Both the position numbers and the translations under genes were made by a program. Below the pieces are notes generated by a model, which worked only from the letters and a program-made list of their open reading frames with translations, did no database searches and was not told the origin of the DNA. A stretch of 64,000 nucleotides of DNA from Echiichthys vipera. Its lineage: Eukaryota; Chordata; Actinopteri; Perciformes; Trachinidae. The stretch lies in NCBI GenBank assembly GCA_963691815.1, contig OY829650.1, forward strand, positions 2,143,826 through 2,207,825, given 5' to 3'. This document shows positions 35,380-46,727 of this stretch, in pieces; the stretch's first letter is position 1; every line of letters starts with the position of its first letter.

Positions 35380-36436
35380 CGTGTAGTAATCCAGCCGACT
35401 CAGCTCCGGTTCCACTACAGTGGAGTAATTGGAGAATTGGAAAAGGAACATGAAAGCCAAATGTGATTAGTGTTGCGTGGAGAGAGCGGAGCCGTAGATG
35501 GGCTGAGCTGATGAAAAGGCCTCACCGTGGGACTTCCATGGAAAAACCAATGGACGTGTTGGGACGCGGCCAGCGGGGGACAACCCAGCAGGTAGATCAG
35601 GGACGTGAGGTCCTTCTCATACTCATATTGTGTCATTTATCCATTCATCATCATGCTGGTTCTGTGTCGATTGATTGATAGATGTTATGTGACCATTAAT
35701 GATATGAAGCATGAAACAGCACTCTGAGTCATACATTAAATTACATGAATAGATAGGGATAGCACATAAAGCCCTATGGGGCAGGACAAGAGGGCAAGTA
35801 GCGGCAGGTCACACAGCAATTATCCAAATGACTTATTCTGTCATGACCGGCTCAAAAAGTAATGACAAAAGATAGTGAGACGGGATAATATGTATTTAAA
35901 TAAAGTACATAAATCATAATAATGCTATGAGGTGTGAATGTATGGTTATCAGTGTGTCTGCCGATGAGTGCGAAGTGTTGTAAAGGGTAAAAACCAGGCC
36001 ACAGCCAACAAAACAAGAAAATGGCGCCGGAGGAAAAACCAGGTCCTTATGTTGAGAGAGAGAGAGAGAACGACTGAGATGGCCTGCTCTTAAAACTTCC
36101 AGGAGACTGGCCAGGTGCTCCTAGTTTCAAGCCCCGCCCACTGAGACACCTGCAGACAGGAAGGAGGGGACATAGAACAGCAGGGGGCCGTCACCATATA
36201 TTGACGCACAAACATCATTAATATAAAATGCATAAGATGTGCATCTAAGCCATTTCTTCAAAGCCTGTTCAATACTGCGGATGCTTCTGACTGACGCGAG
36301 TGAAACAAACCTGTTCCAAAGGCTCGTTCCAGGATAAAGAAGAGACTATTATTTGTTACTAGTATTTGTCTTAACTCTCGGTGGTGCAAAATCTGTTGAG
36401 CTAACCCCGGTGGAATACCTGTGAACTTCATTTACT
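35379..36436. other. Unassigned sequence, possibly repeat-derived
   Basis: A (GA)n run lies near 36055-36070. Phrases such as 'cgttccaggataaagaagag' look repeat-like, but I cannot name a family. Confidence 0.35.
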
Positions 36437-37035
36437 CCAGTGTTTCCCCTCGCGGTACCCCCAGCCCCCCTTGAAAGTCAAGTTATCTCATCATCATCAT
36501 CTTCAGCCTCTTATCCGGGGTCGGGTCGCGAGCGCAGCAGCTCCAGCAGGGGACCCCAAACTTCCCTTTCCCGGGCCACATTAACCAGCTCTAACTGGGG
36601 GATCCCGAGGCGTTCCCAGGCCAGTGTGGAGATCTAATCTCTCCACCTGGTCCTGGGTCTTCCCCGAGGCCTCCTCCCAGCTGGACTTGCCTGGAACACC
36701 TCCCTAGGGAGGCGCCCAGGGTTCATCCTTACCAGATGATCCTGAACCACCTCAACTGGCTCCTTTCAACGCAAAGGAGCAGCGGCTCTACTCCGAGTTC
36801 CTCACAGATGCTGAACTTCTCCCCCTCTCTCTAAGGGAGACTCCAGACCCCCTCCTGAGGAAACACATTTCAGACGCTTGTACCTGCGACCTCGTTCTTT
36901 GGGTCCTGACCCAGCTTTCATGACCACAGGTGAGGGTAGGAACCAAGATTGACGAAGGTCAAGTTAATGTTATTGAATTGTATTTTCGGAATAGCGTCAG
37001 ATCCCAACAGAAGTCATTTAAGGATCTCTTTCCTA
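36437..37035 (+). mobile_element. hAT-like repeat (family J), split by an RTE insertion
   Basis: The left part 'cagtgtttcccct...ttgaaagtcaagtta' and the right part 'gaattgtattttcggaatag', 'gcgtcagatcccaa', 'tttaaggatc' together match 53962-54072 with no gap once the RTE copy is removed. The terminus CAGTGTTTCCCC resembles fish hAT ends. Confidence 0.6.
36486..36957 (-). mobile_element. RTE/Rex3-type LINE inserted in family J
   Basis: Tail at the left (ctcatcatcatcatc), coding part to the right. Target duplication gtcaagtta at 36477-36485 and 36958-36966. The uninterrupted family J copy at 53962 confirms the empty site. Confidence 0.9.
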
Positions 37036-37040
37036 TAGAA

Positions 37041-37343
37041 CAGCTCTATACCTCGTCCTTTTGTTATGATCATGGGTCATTTGGGTTTCTGTTATGTGTT
37101 TTGGAGGCGTGTATGTAATTTATCCTCCCTGCCAGAGGGTGGTGCTGCTCTGTTTTGTGTTGTCCCCTTTGATTTCATAGACAATGCTGATTGGCCAGGA
37201 GCTGATCTTTTAAAGGATGCCAACTGCAAATGTCTCTCTCTGCCTACTTCCTGTTTCCAAGCCAGACCAAGCTGACCTGTGTGTTGTAGTGGCGAATTCT
37301 GACTGTAGCTAAGACTGAACCTTTGTCAAAATTAACTGTGAAC
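37041..37343. other. Unassigned sequence
   Basis: No gene recognised. Confidence 0.4.
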
Positions 37344-37355
37344 AGAGAAACCTGG

Positions 37356-37586
37356 GCGCCTCCCTAGGGAGGTGTTCCAGGGACGTCCAGCTGGGAGGAG
37401 GCCTCGGGGAAGACCCAGGACCAGGTGGAGAGATTAGATCTCCACACTGGCCTGGGAACGCTTCAGGATCCCCCAGTTAGAGCTGGTTAATGTGGCCCGG
37501 GAAAGGGAAGTTTGGGCTCCCCTGCTAAAGTTGCTTCCCCCGCGACCCGACCCCGGATAAGGGGTTGAAGGTGAGATGAGATGACG
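37356..37586 (+). mobile_element. RTE/Rex3-type LINE, short copy with 12-bp target duplication
   Basis: Flanked by agagaaacctgg at 37344-37355 and 37587-37598, identical. 5'-truncated at 'cctccctagggagg', ending in a short ATGAG tail. Confidence 0.9.
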
Positions 37587-37598
37587 AGAGAAACCTGG

Positions 37599-38095
37599 CC
37601 AAATAGTGGACTCTGTCCCACCATAGAAATTCAAATTCGAGTCCAAAATGAAGCGGTGCTGGAGTGGTTCTCAAACACGAAACCTATGAAGTGTAGTGAG
37701 TTTAATGAGTGTATAATTGGATGATCTGCGAAAGTCAGAGGGGCCTTTTAAAAATGGAGGTCTTACAGTTTTTAAATGAAAAGCAGCAGATGGTTTGTAT
37801 TTTTATCCCGAGTAAATCATTTCATTGGATTGCAGCGGTGCCCTTTCTCTGCTCCGGCATTGAAATGCTTTCCAGCAGAGCAGTTTTTTGCTTTTAAATG
37901 TTGTCTGCTCCACGGGAGCTTTAAATCTCCACTCCAGAATAAACCCCCCGCTGGAATCAGCCGCACCAGCTACACTGCACAAAATGACACGCTCGGAAAC
38001 TGCTGTTCACTTTGTTACATTACATATCTCACTGTGGATACACATAAATGCTGACGGACAGCTTTATGCAGCTTAAACATTGCTGTTGTTCGAAC
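37599..38095. other. Unassigned sequence
   Basis: No gene recognised. An (ATT)n run at about 38098-38113 starts the SINE array. Confidence 0.45.
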
Positions 38096-39851
38096 GTATT
38101 ATTATTATTATTATGGCTTAGATTTATACAGCGTCAAGGCTTTACAGAGTCCAGGTTCATTCACACAGACGTACATGGTGGTGGTAAACTACGCATAAGT
38201 CACAGCTGTCCTGGGGCAGACTGACGGGAGCGTGGCAGCCAATCAGCGCCTACGGCCCCTCCAGCCACCTCCTCAAACATACAGCATCAGACACATTCAC
38301 ACGAGGCAAGGTGGGTGAAGTGTCTCGCCCAAGGACACAACGACACAAGTAAGGCAGGGCGGGGATCGATCTACTGACCCTTCGGACAATGGCCGACTCG
38401 CTCTACCAAAGTGGGTGAAGTGTCTTGATACACATTTACACAAGGCAAGGTGGGTGAAGTGTCTTGATACACATTTACACAAGGCAAGGTGGGTGAAGTG
38501 TCTTGCCCAAGGACACAACGACCATGACACAAGTAAGGTAGGACGGGGATCGATCGATCTGCCGACCCTTCAGACTTTGGCTGGCTCGCTCTACCAACTA
38601 AGCCACAGTCGCGCCCCTTATTTGAATAAGAATTCAAATTACATTATTAAATGGGGCAGACTGACGGAAGCGTGGCAGCCAATCAGCCCCTCCGACCACC
38701 TCCTCAAACATACGGCAGTCACACACATTCACACAAGGCAAGGTGGGTGAAGTGGACACAACAACCATGACACAAGTAAGGCAGGGCGGGGATCAACCCG
38801 CCGACCCTTCGGACATTGGCCGACCCTTCGGACATTGGCCGACTCGCTCTTCCAACTGAGCCACAGTCGCCCCCCATGCCACAACCATAATAAACCCCCT
38901 GCTAGAATCAGCCAATCAGTGCCTACGGCCCCTCCAACCACCTCCTCAAACATACAGCAGTCAGACACACTCACACGAGGCGAGGTGGGTGAAGTGTCTT
39001 GCCCAAGGACGCAACGACCATGACACAAGTAAGGCAGGGCGAGGATCAACCTGCCGACCCTTCGGACAATGGCCGACTCGCTCTTCCAACTGAGCCACAG
39101 TCGCCCCCAAGCCACAGCCAAAATAAACCCCCTGCTAGAATCAGCGCCTACGGCCCCTCCAACCACCTCCTCAAACATACAGCAGTCACACACATTCACA
39201 CGAGGTGAGGTGGGTGAAGCGTCTTGCCCAAGGACACAACTACCATGACACAAGTAAGGTAGGACGGGAATCGATCGATCTGCCGGCCCTTTGGACATTG
39301 GCCGACTCGCTCTACCAACTGAGCCACAGTCGCCCCCTTATTTGAATAAGATTCATAACGTACATTCAAATTACATTATTAAATGGGGCAGACTGACGGA
39401 AGCGTGGCAGCCAATCAGCCCCTCCGACCAACTCCTCAGACATACGGCAGTCACACACATTCACACGAGGCAAGGTGGGTGAAGTGTCTCGCCCAAGGAC
39501 ACAATGACCATGACACAAGTAAGGCAGGGCGGGGATCGATCTGCTGACCCTTCGGACAATGGCCGACCCTTCGGACATTGGCCGACTCGCTCTTCCAACT
39601 GAGCCACAGTCGCCCCCCATGCCACAGCCATAATAAACCCCCTGCTAGAATCAGCCAATCAGCGCCTACGGCCCCTCCAACCACCTCCTCAAACATACGG
39701 CAGTCATACACATTCACACGAGGCAAGGTGGGTGAAGCGTCGCGCCCAAGGACACAACGACCATGACACAAGTAAGGCAGGGCGGGGATCGATCTGCCGA
39801 CCCTTCGGACATTGGCCGACTCGCTCTACCAACTGAGCCACAGTCGCCCCC
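38096..39851 (-). repeat. Tandem array built from a tRNA-derived SINE, about 7 units
   Basis: On the minus strand each unit starts with a tRNA-like head: gcgactgtggctcagttgg (A box) and gatcgatccccgccc (B-box position), followed by 'gtccttgggcaagacacttc', 'gaggaggtggttgga' and 'gctgattggctgccacgc'. Complete heads end near 38616, 38875, 39108, 39338, 39618 and 39851; one incomplete head is at about 38407. Near 38405-38495 a 41-bp piece is tripled. Units near 38801 and 39544 share the same internal head duplication ('gacccttcggacattggcc' twice), and the phrase 'ttatttgaataag' recurs at 38618 and 39338, so there is a higher-order period of about 720-745 bp. Confidence 0.85.
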
Positions 39852-40525
39852 AATGTACATTCAAATTACAGCTTAAACGCTACTAAAATATCTATCGTGG
39901 AGGATATTTCAGGTCAGGTTTGGATAAGAACAACCCTTTTTAAATTGGATCCATTAAAGGGACCTCATATTTTGGGTCAAACTTGATTTGGTTTTAAATA
40001 TATTATTGCAGCGTAATGAACTCTCAGCACAAAGAGACCCCTGGGACACATTTGGAAGAGTTAAAAAAAAAAAAAAAATCCTGAGAAGTGTGTGATATGT
40101 CTTATAAAGCCCGGGTCCACAGAGCCCTCTCATTAAACAGTAATTATTCCTCAAAGCCAGGGGCAAAGTGCTCCACTCATTTACTCAGAGAAGGGGTGGA
40201 ATAAGAAACACCGGCACGTGTTGTTGTTGTTTTTTGGGGCTTTAATGTCAAGTTTAGCTTCTGCTCTCACTTCAGACGAGTAAAGAGACGCAGACCTCGT
40301 CTCAAATGTGACGTGACATGTCCCTCCTTCTCTAGAAATTACATTTCAGTTCTACTCATTTGTTTTTCATAATTACGAAGCAACAGGAAATATAATTGCT
40401 GCCTGAATAATGTTCCTTTCCAGTGTTTTGTTGAAGGAAGTACATTCATGCTCTAGGTTAAGAGAAGAACTAGTTTGGAGAGATGTTGATGAAGTAAACT
40501 CATGTGTTTCAGGTCATTTTGACGT
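39852..40525. other. Unassigned sequence
   Basis: Contains an A-run at about 40062-40078. No gene recognised. Confidence 0.45.
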
Positions 40526-40528
40526 TTA

Positions 40529-41097
40529 GGGCGCACTCACACTGTCCTTCCGTCCCGTGCCCCGTGCTTTAGGGTCCTTGTCCCCCCCTCCAGGCCCGTT
40601 TGTACTCACACTACCTGGGCCTCGGAGAATGCTTCTTGCTGCCTATACGTCATCACGCAGTAACACGTCACACGCATTGATGACGTCATGGCTTTGTTAC
40701 CAAATCTTTCCGTAGACCTCGGAGTTTTTGTGCGTCTTGTCGACTGTTTTTGAATCTTTTCATCGACCAAATCTGCAGTAAACACTCCACCTCCGCATCA
40801 CACCAACGTGAACCTTTCGCCGCCATTGTTTTAAATGTCCGCGCATGGTCCCTCCTTCTTTTTTCTACGTCCCAACAGGCGCACAGGAAATGACCTCAGG
40901 ACCGCCGTAGGCCTCGTACTCATGCTCGTGCGCACGCTCGTGCTGGTACACGTGCAAACACGCTCTACAAACTACTGTGGACGGCCAGCGTGCCGCAGCT
41001 AGGCGCGGAGCGGTTGCACTCACACTGGTCAAACGAACTAGGCTTTACCCGATAAACCTGTTTTGACCCAGTGCAGAAGGACAGTGTGAGTGTGCCC
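40529..41097 (-). mobile_element. PIF/Harbinger-like MITE, copy 9
   Basis: Both ends present, TTA on each side (40526-40528 and 41098-41100). CGA class. A small deletion after the CRE palindrome ('gacgtcatggctttgtt') shortens the frame, and the ATG region carries 'gccgccattgttt'. Confidence 0.88.
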
Positions 41098-41100
41098 TTA

Positions 41101-41776
41101 GTTCTCAGAAACATTATTTTCAGTGCTTCAGATGTATTAGTGCTGATGTTTTTGGCTGATCAGTCACATGGGATTTACTCACTGTTTGACAGGAGCATCA
41201 GTCAGTAGGTCGTGAAACCCTATTATTCACAGGAGGACATCCTCTTTGCAGGCTGAGCTGTTTGTCAGGATATAGATCAATAACACATGCTCTTCTGCCT
41301 CGGCTACCGGACATATTCATCCATTCCTAAACAACTATCAGGGTTAAACAACACCTTAATGTGTTTCCACATCAGCCCGAGTCTAAACTATGATTGAACA
41401 TGAGAACGCTTTATTAGCCCCCGCGCGTCCATCACAAACACATTAACTGATCTGTCTTTAACAGAGAGGCAAAGAGCGTGCGCCCACTCCCGTCTCTGGA
41501 GTGCTTACGCATGTTGCCTGTTGGCTGTTATCCAGTGGTCATTTAGTACACGAAGCTCCCGACATTCAGCTAAACATGCCCTTTGCACGCTCCAAGATCC
41601 AGTAAGCATGCACAATGGTGGAATATTAAGTGTTTTTATTTGACCTTTTAAATCAGCAGGATGGTCTCTTGAGATCAAAATCACTTTTTGGAAAAAAGAA
41701 TACGATAGGAGAACATGATGGAGGGGGTAAAGAGTAGTAAAAGAAACTAAAAGGCAACTGAAACATTAACAATCTC
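41101..41776. other. Unassigned sequence
   Basis: No gene or repeat recognised between two MITE copies. Confidence 0.45.
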
Positions 41777-41779
41777 TTA

Positions 41780-42024
41780 GGGCGCCCTCCCACTGTGCCT
41801 CCGTCCCGTGCCCCGTGCTTTAGGGTCCTTGTCCCCCCCTCCAGGCCCGTTTGTACTCACACTACCTGGGCCTCGGCGAATGCTTCTTGCTGCCTATACG
41901 TCATCACGCCGTAACACGTCACACGCATTGATGACGTCATGGCGATGCGTGGCTTTGTTTCCAGATCTTTCCGTAGACCTCGGAGTTTTTGTGCGTCTTG
42001 TCGACTGTTTTTGAATCTTTTCAT
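41780..42024 (-). mobile_element. PIF/Harbinger-like MITE, copy 10 (half)
   Basis: The left terminus is preceded by TTA (41777-41779). The sequence stops abruptly inside the SANT-derived region after 'gaatcttttcat'. CGA class, with the CRE palindrome. Confidence 0.87.
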
Positions 42025-42295
42025 GTTTTCATTTGTTACACTGATTTTAACAAAGTAATGTTTAAGTCAAGCCTGATGCAGTGGCTGTAGCAGCAGATAC
42101 ATGCGCCTCATTGTGCAATATTTTACTGAAACAACATGTTTTCTTATTGAGCCATCAAGCTGCTCAAGGGCTGAACTTTGTATCGCTCTCTCACGGGTGG
42201 AATCAGAACGTTAGGAGGAGAGGGTGCTACTGGACCTGGGTGTGGTCTGTACATGGAGAGATGGTTGGAGCAGTTAGTGATGGCTTGATGAATCA
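42025..42295. other. Unassigned sequence
   Basis: An open frame of 86 codons (42081-42341) runs into the SINE and shows no family likeness. It is not supported as a gene. Confidence 0.4.
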
Positions 42296-42608
42296 AATGG
42301 TAAATGGTAAATGGACTTGTGCTTATAAAGCGCCTTTCTAGTCTTCTGACTACTCAAGGCGCTTTCACAGTGTTTGTCACATTCACCCATTCACACAGAC
42401 ATTCACACTGACGGCGGTGGACATCTACAGACCATCTAATCTAACCATTCACACCACATTCCCACACCCATGAGCAGCACGGGGAGCAATTAGGGGTTCA
42501 GTGTCTTGCCCAAGGACACTTCGACATGTGGACCTGGGGAGGTTGGGATCGAACCGCCAATATCACAAATGGAGGACGACCCACTGGTCCATTGAGCCAC
42601 AGTCGCCC
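42296..42608 (-). mobile_element. tRNA-derived SINE (family E), most complete copy
   Basis: Read in reverse: head 'agggcgactgtggctcaatg' (A box), 'ggttcgatcccaacc' (B box), 'gtgtccttgggcaagacact', 'ggtctgtagatgtccac', 'gtgaaagcgccttgagtag' and the tail 'aagtccatttaccatttacc'. Intact A and B boxes would be the internal RNA polymerase III promoter of the source gene. Confidence 0.87.
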
Positions 42609-43847
42609 TAAACACGTAGGGCAGGAAAGATTAATAGCTGCATGTTGTTAATGATGAAAAGGCAGTGACAGACCGTGACCAACACACAAACTGAAAATAT
42701 TAGTGTGGGATTGGTCAAAATGAAAGAGTGACATCATTTCCTCATTTCTGTTGTTAATAGTTTAGATCAACAGTCAAATGTAAGTGGAGTCATGAGACGG
42801 GCATGACTAATGACAAGAATCACTTTCAGCCAGTGAATCAAAGCCTTTACGCTCCACTGACCCGGACACTTTTAAAGAGGCCTGATGAGCGTCAACGAGG
42901 TGGGTGGGAGTTCACCCACAGCGCTCCCACTCACTGACCCATGTCCACCAATTATCCACAGTCACCATATCATGAGAGGTGACTGTGCACAGGTGTCAGG
43001 CCACCTGAACAAGTTGGCTTATTAGTCCACTTCTGCGGTGTTTTGACTCAGAACAGGTACCATTAGCATACTAAAAAAAAAAAGCTATCAGTAATAACCA
43101 CAAATCATGCAAACAGCTGCACATTAAGAAGCAAATGTTGTGCATTTGGAGGGGCTCTGATCCTCATTGTCCTTGAAAGGAGATAAAGAAAACACATAAA
43201 CAAAGAAATAACAAGTAAAATTTAATGCAGCGTTCTGGACGGACATCAGACGGTTGGATTAGCTGCCGCCGTATACTGCTCCGTGTCTTTTACTACGAGG
43301 CACTAAAACGAACAAAAGAACAGCCTTTGGTCATTATCGATTTAACTCATCGTGCCATAAAAAGCTGACAAACTCTTCCAAAACAACCAGCACCTAGAGC
43401 CAAAGAGCTGTTTTTGGGGAGGAGGAATGATCATTGCATCAACTGGACTTGGATATGGGAGGGGCGGAGAGGGAGGGAGGGAAAGGATGCGAGAGAAGAA
43501 GGCGACAAATGAAGTGAGAGGGAGGAGGAGGAGGAGGAAATTGGATGTCGCGCTGAAGTTGATGAATGGCCGAAGGAAAATGGGAGTAAGAAAGTGGAAA
43601 AGGTGAAGAAAGGGGAATGGAATAGATGCATGGATGGTCGTGGAAAAAAGGGAAGGAGGGATGAAAGAAGGAGTGGTGAAGCAATTTATGTACCAGTGGA
43701 TTGTGCTGCCCGCCCCTGTGGCTGTGCTTGGATTGGACTCTGCTTTGTTTAGGGATTGGGAAGGTCTGTGGCCGACGAGAGCCAGGGCTCAGTGAAAGCA
43801 GTTTACAATGGCAACTGTGGGGAATGACCAGTCCTGCTAAAGTCAAC
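42609..43847. other. Unassigned; polypurine tract at the right
   Basis: An A-run lies near 43073-43083. GA-rich sequence at about 43440-43680 gives an antisense Ser/Pro-rich open frame (139 codons) that I do not regard as a gene. Confidence 0.45.
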
Positions 43848-43850
43848 TGA

Positions 43851-43971
43851 GGGCGCACTCACACTGTCCTTCTGCACCGGGCCAAAACAGGTTTTTTGGG
43901 TCAAGCCTAGTGCGTTTGACCAGTGCGAATGCAAACGCTCCGCGCATAGCTGCGGCCAGCTGGCCGTCCAA
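43851..43971 (+). mobile_element. PIF/Harbinger-like MITE, copy 11 (left end only)
   Basis: The terminus GGGCGCACTCACACTGTCC is preceded by TGA. The element is lost after 'cagctggccgtccaac'. Confidence 0.85.
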
Positions 43972-44214
43972 CTTGCAACCTTAAATGTGGCCCTCACAAC
44001 ACACTGTTGGTCTTCCCTGACTACAGAAAGCTAGATCACAGTTACATGCATGTTACATTGAACCGGACTGGCAGGTAATGTCAGCAGTCCTACTCACAGA
44101 GAGCATGTCAGTGAGGCATACAGGGAGGACTTCATCATGGCAAGAAACCCTGCTACCAAGAAGACCCGTTTCTGTCATAACTCTGTACCGAAGTTAGCCG
44201 GTTGTGATTTGACA
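43972..44214. other. Unassigned sequence
   Basis: No gene or repeat recognised. Confidence 0.4.
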
Positions 44215-44320
44215 AAGGTGAACCGGAAAATAAAGCCGTATTCAGTCCAGCTGTATGTTGACGGAGCACCACCTACTGGAGGTCGAGTCACTTTCAACCC
44301 CCTTCAATATAAGAAACAAG
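44215..44320 (-). repeat. Family L repeat, third copy (5' part)
   Basis: The complement matches 10080-10185: 'gggggttgaa', 'cctccagtaggtggtgctcc', 'gaatacggctttattttc'. Confidence 0.6.
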
Positions 44321-44384
44321 TCCATTGAAATTGTCTACTAATTAAACTTATGTTCGTTCTGACCACCGAGCAGTTTTTGTATTT

Positions 44385-44482
44385 TTCCTTTTAACTATGA
44401 ACTGCGCCGTCCTGGACCGTGACTTCAAAACCAAGGTACGTACCGAACCGTGACTTTAGTGTACTTTTACACCCCTAAATGA
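44385..44482 (-). mobile_element. hAT-like terminal fragment
   Basis: Ends 'ttttacacccctaaa'; read in reverse it starts 'ttaggggtgtaaaagtacac' and contains 'cacggttcggtacg', like the fragment at 14447. Confidence 0.45.
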
Positions 44483-45799
44483 CATCCAGGGAAGGACATC
44501 AGGTGACCTGGGTAGGACAAGTGTTCGTGTCCTTGAAGCATTAAGCCAAACCACCAAAGTCGCTCCATTGCCTAAACTTAACGACTACGGGCAATAGCTG
44601 GTCGCCCTTTCACAGCGTTAAATATGACCCATTTCCAAAAATATAATACGAATTGTTGAGAATATGTTGCATGAAGTACACGGCAGAGGTAGGAAGAAAG
44701 GTAGGAAGATAAGGCCATCTGGAAGCATGTGATGCAGTCGCTCCCTCTCCTCTCCTTGTTGTGTATGTTGAGGGGATGAGTCTTATAACGGCCTTCTCTT
44801 CCTCTCCCTTTACAATCCATCTTCACCGACTGACAGAGGGCAAGAGGCAGGAGAGGGAAACAGAGGGAGGGAAAGAAAGACATAATGAGAGCGAGAGAGA
44901 GAGAGGAGGCAGAGGAGGAGGCGAAGAGGAGATCAGGAGAGAGCGTAGGTGTGCGGTGAACATCTTTATGGACAGCGTGTTTACTCAAGAGTGGATGTTT
45001 GTATAGGGTCTGATGTTGCGTAGGTGGTGTTTTGTGCTCTTTTGGGTCAAGTGCTTAGAAGTGAGTGTGTGTGTGTTAAACGTGGGAGTGCATGTGCACG
45101 TCGGGCCCATCACAGTCGGGGTTACCTTCACTCTGACGGTTCGCCTTGACATTGGAGACCCTTACTGCGAGAACACAGCGTTTGTTGTAAAACAGAGATC
45201 AGTGTGACGTGTTAAAGTTCACCATGGCAACGCCGTGTTAATCTCTACAGCTACAACTTCCGTATTAAATGACCCATGATGTTTTCTTAGCTCATCTGTT
45301 ACTCAAGTCTTCATCTGTCACTAAGCAGACCCCCCCCCCCAAAAAAAATGCCCCGTGGGTGTATTATTTAGTTTTTTTAAATGTAGCTTTTAATAAAGAT
45401 TGTACATATTCAACCTTTAAACATGATGAAAATCCTCACTTCAGCAGCCCTTACAACCACCAAACAGTTGCATTCCTCAATACGGTATATTATGACTGAA
45501 TAATACGTGACTGAACAACATTTTTAAGGATTTTGTTGTAGTATCTTCTGATTTATGGTGTGATGAAGAGAGGTATCTGTAAAAACCTTTGGATTTGACA
45601 TTTCAACAAAACCTGGCTTATTCCAATGTTCACATTTCTGCTCTGGAAAACTTGTAATACAGAAAATATCAATGTCTTAATGTCATGTCATGGTGATATC
45701 TATATTGGTTAAACTGTTCACCGGTAGCGTCTACCCTTAATGTCTATCTTTGTCCGACCAACAGTCCAACGAGATATTCCATTTACATTAATACGTCAC
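44483..45799. other. Unassigned; GA-rich near 44840-44950
   Basis: No gene or named repeat recognised. C-run followed by A-run near 45330-45348. Confidence 0.45.
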
Positions 45800-45818
45800 A
45801 TCAAAGATGAAAATCCTT

Positions 45819-46227
45819 CGGGGTTCGAGGTCGCGTGTGAAATGTGTTTCCTCAGGAGGGGGTCTGGAGTCTCCCTTAGAGAGAGGGGGAGAAGTTCAGC
45901 ATCCGTGAGGAACTCGGAGTAGAGCCGCTGCTCCTTTGTGTTGAAAGGAGCCAGTTGAGGTGGTTCAGGATCATCTGGTAAGGATGAACCCTGGGCGCCT
46001 CCCTAGGGAGGTGTTCCAGGCACGCCCAGCTGGGAGGAGGCCTCGGGGAAAACCCAGGACCAGGTGGAGAGATCAGATCTCCACACTGGCCTGGGAACGC
46101 CTCAGGATCCCCCAGTTAGAGCTGGTTAATGTGGCCCGGGGAAAGGGAAGTTTGGGGTCCCCTACTAGAGCTGCTGCCCCCACGACCCGACCCCGGATAA
46201 GCGGATGAAGATGAGATGAGATGAGAG
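45819..46227 (+). mobile_element. RTE/Rex3-type LINE 3' end with 19-bp target duplication
   Basis: Flanks atcaaagatgaaaatcctt (45800-45818) and atcaaagatgcaaatcctt (46228-46246) differ at one base. It ends in ATGAG pentamers. Confidence 0.92.
45838..46208 (+). pseudogene. RTE-clade polyprotein C-terminal remnant
   Basis: Best-preserved plus-strand coding remnant of the LINE family. One frame reads CEMCFLRRGSGVSLRERG and then stops; a second, from 45960, reads VQDHLVRMNPGRLPREVFQA, RPRGKPRTRWRDQI, LAWERLRIPQLELVNVA. These blocks lie C-terminal to the reverse transcriptase in RTE elements. A frameshift around 45915-45960 ('gtagagccgctgctcc') separates the two. The reverse transcriptase and endonuclease domains are absent because of 5' truncation. 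Confidence 0.75.
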
Positions 46228-46246
46228 ATCAAAGATGCAAATCCTT

Positions 46247-46724
46247 ACAACTGAGATGCTGACAGAAGGAGGTGTGGAGGTTTTAATGGATGATGAAATC
46301 GATCGTTAAAATTGACGATTGATTTTCTGTAAAAAATCAAATGTTCCAGGACGTGTTTCTACAAATGAGTCCTCTGCTTTCTGTTTCCCCGTCTTTTATG
46401 ATCTTTATTTATGAGAACATGGTCCTGAAAGGCAGTTTCTAGTACTGAATTAGAGGAAATCTTATCCCCCTATTGACTGGATTGAATAGAAAGTTAATTA
46501 AACCCTGGTGGACTCTTTAATGAGATTAACAAGGCATTTCTAATCCACAAACAACCAGGACTTAACAGATTTATTCAAACCTCTTTCAGCCCTGCAGCCT
46601 TTAAGATGTGCTTCCACTGCTTCCCTGAAAATCCATCATTACCTAAAAGTCATCGTCACAAACTAAATGTTGCATGCTGTACTGTGAAATGGCCTCTGAA
46701 CGGTAATGTCTGCCATGATGACTT
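46247..46724. other. Unassigned sequence
   Basis: No gene or repeat recognised. Confidence 0.45.
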
Positions 46725-46727
46725 TTA

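Noticed and set aside
38096..39851. Cluster of tRNA genes
   Set aside because: The heads have A- and B-box-like parts but lack a foldable, complete cloverleaf and are followed by SINE body sequence.
42081..42341. 86-codon frame between a half MITE and a SINE
   Set aside because: Runs into the SINE tail, no family likeness, no splice signals consistent with an exon.
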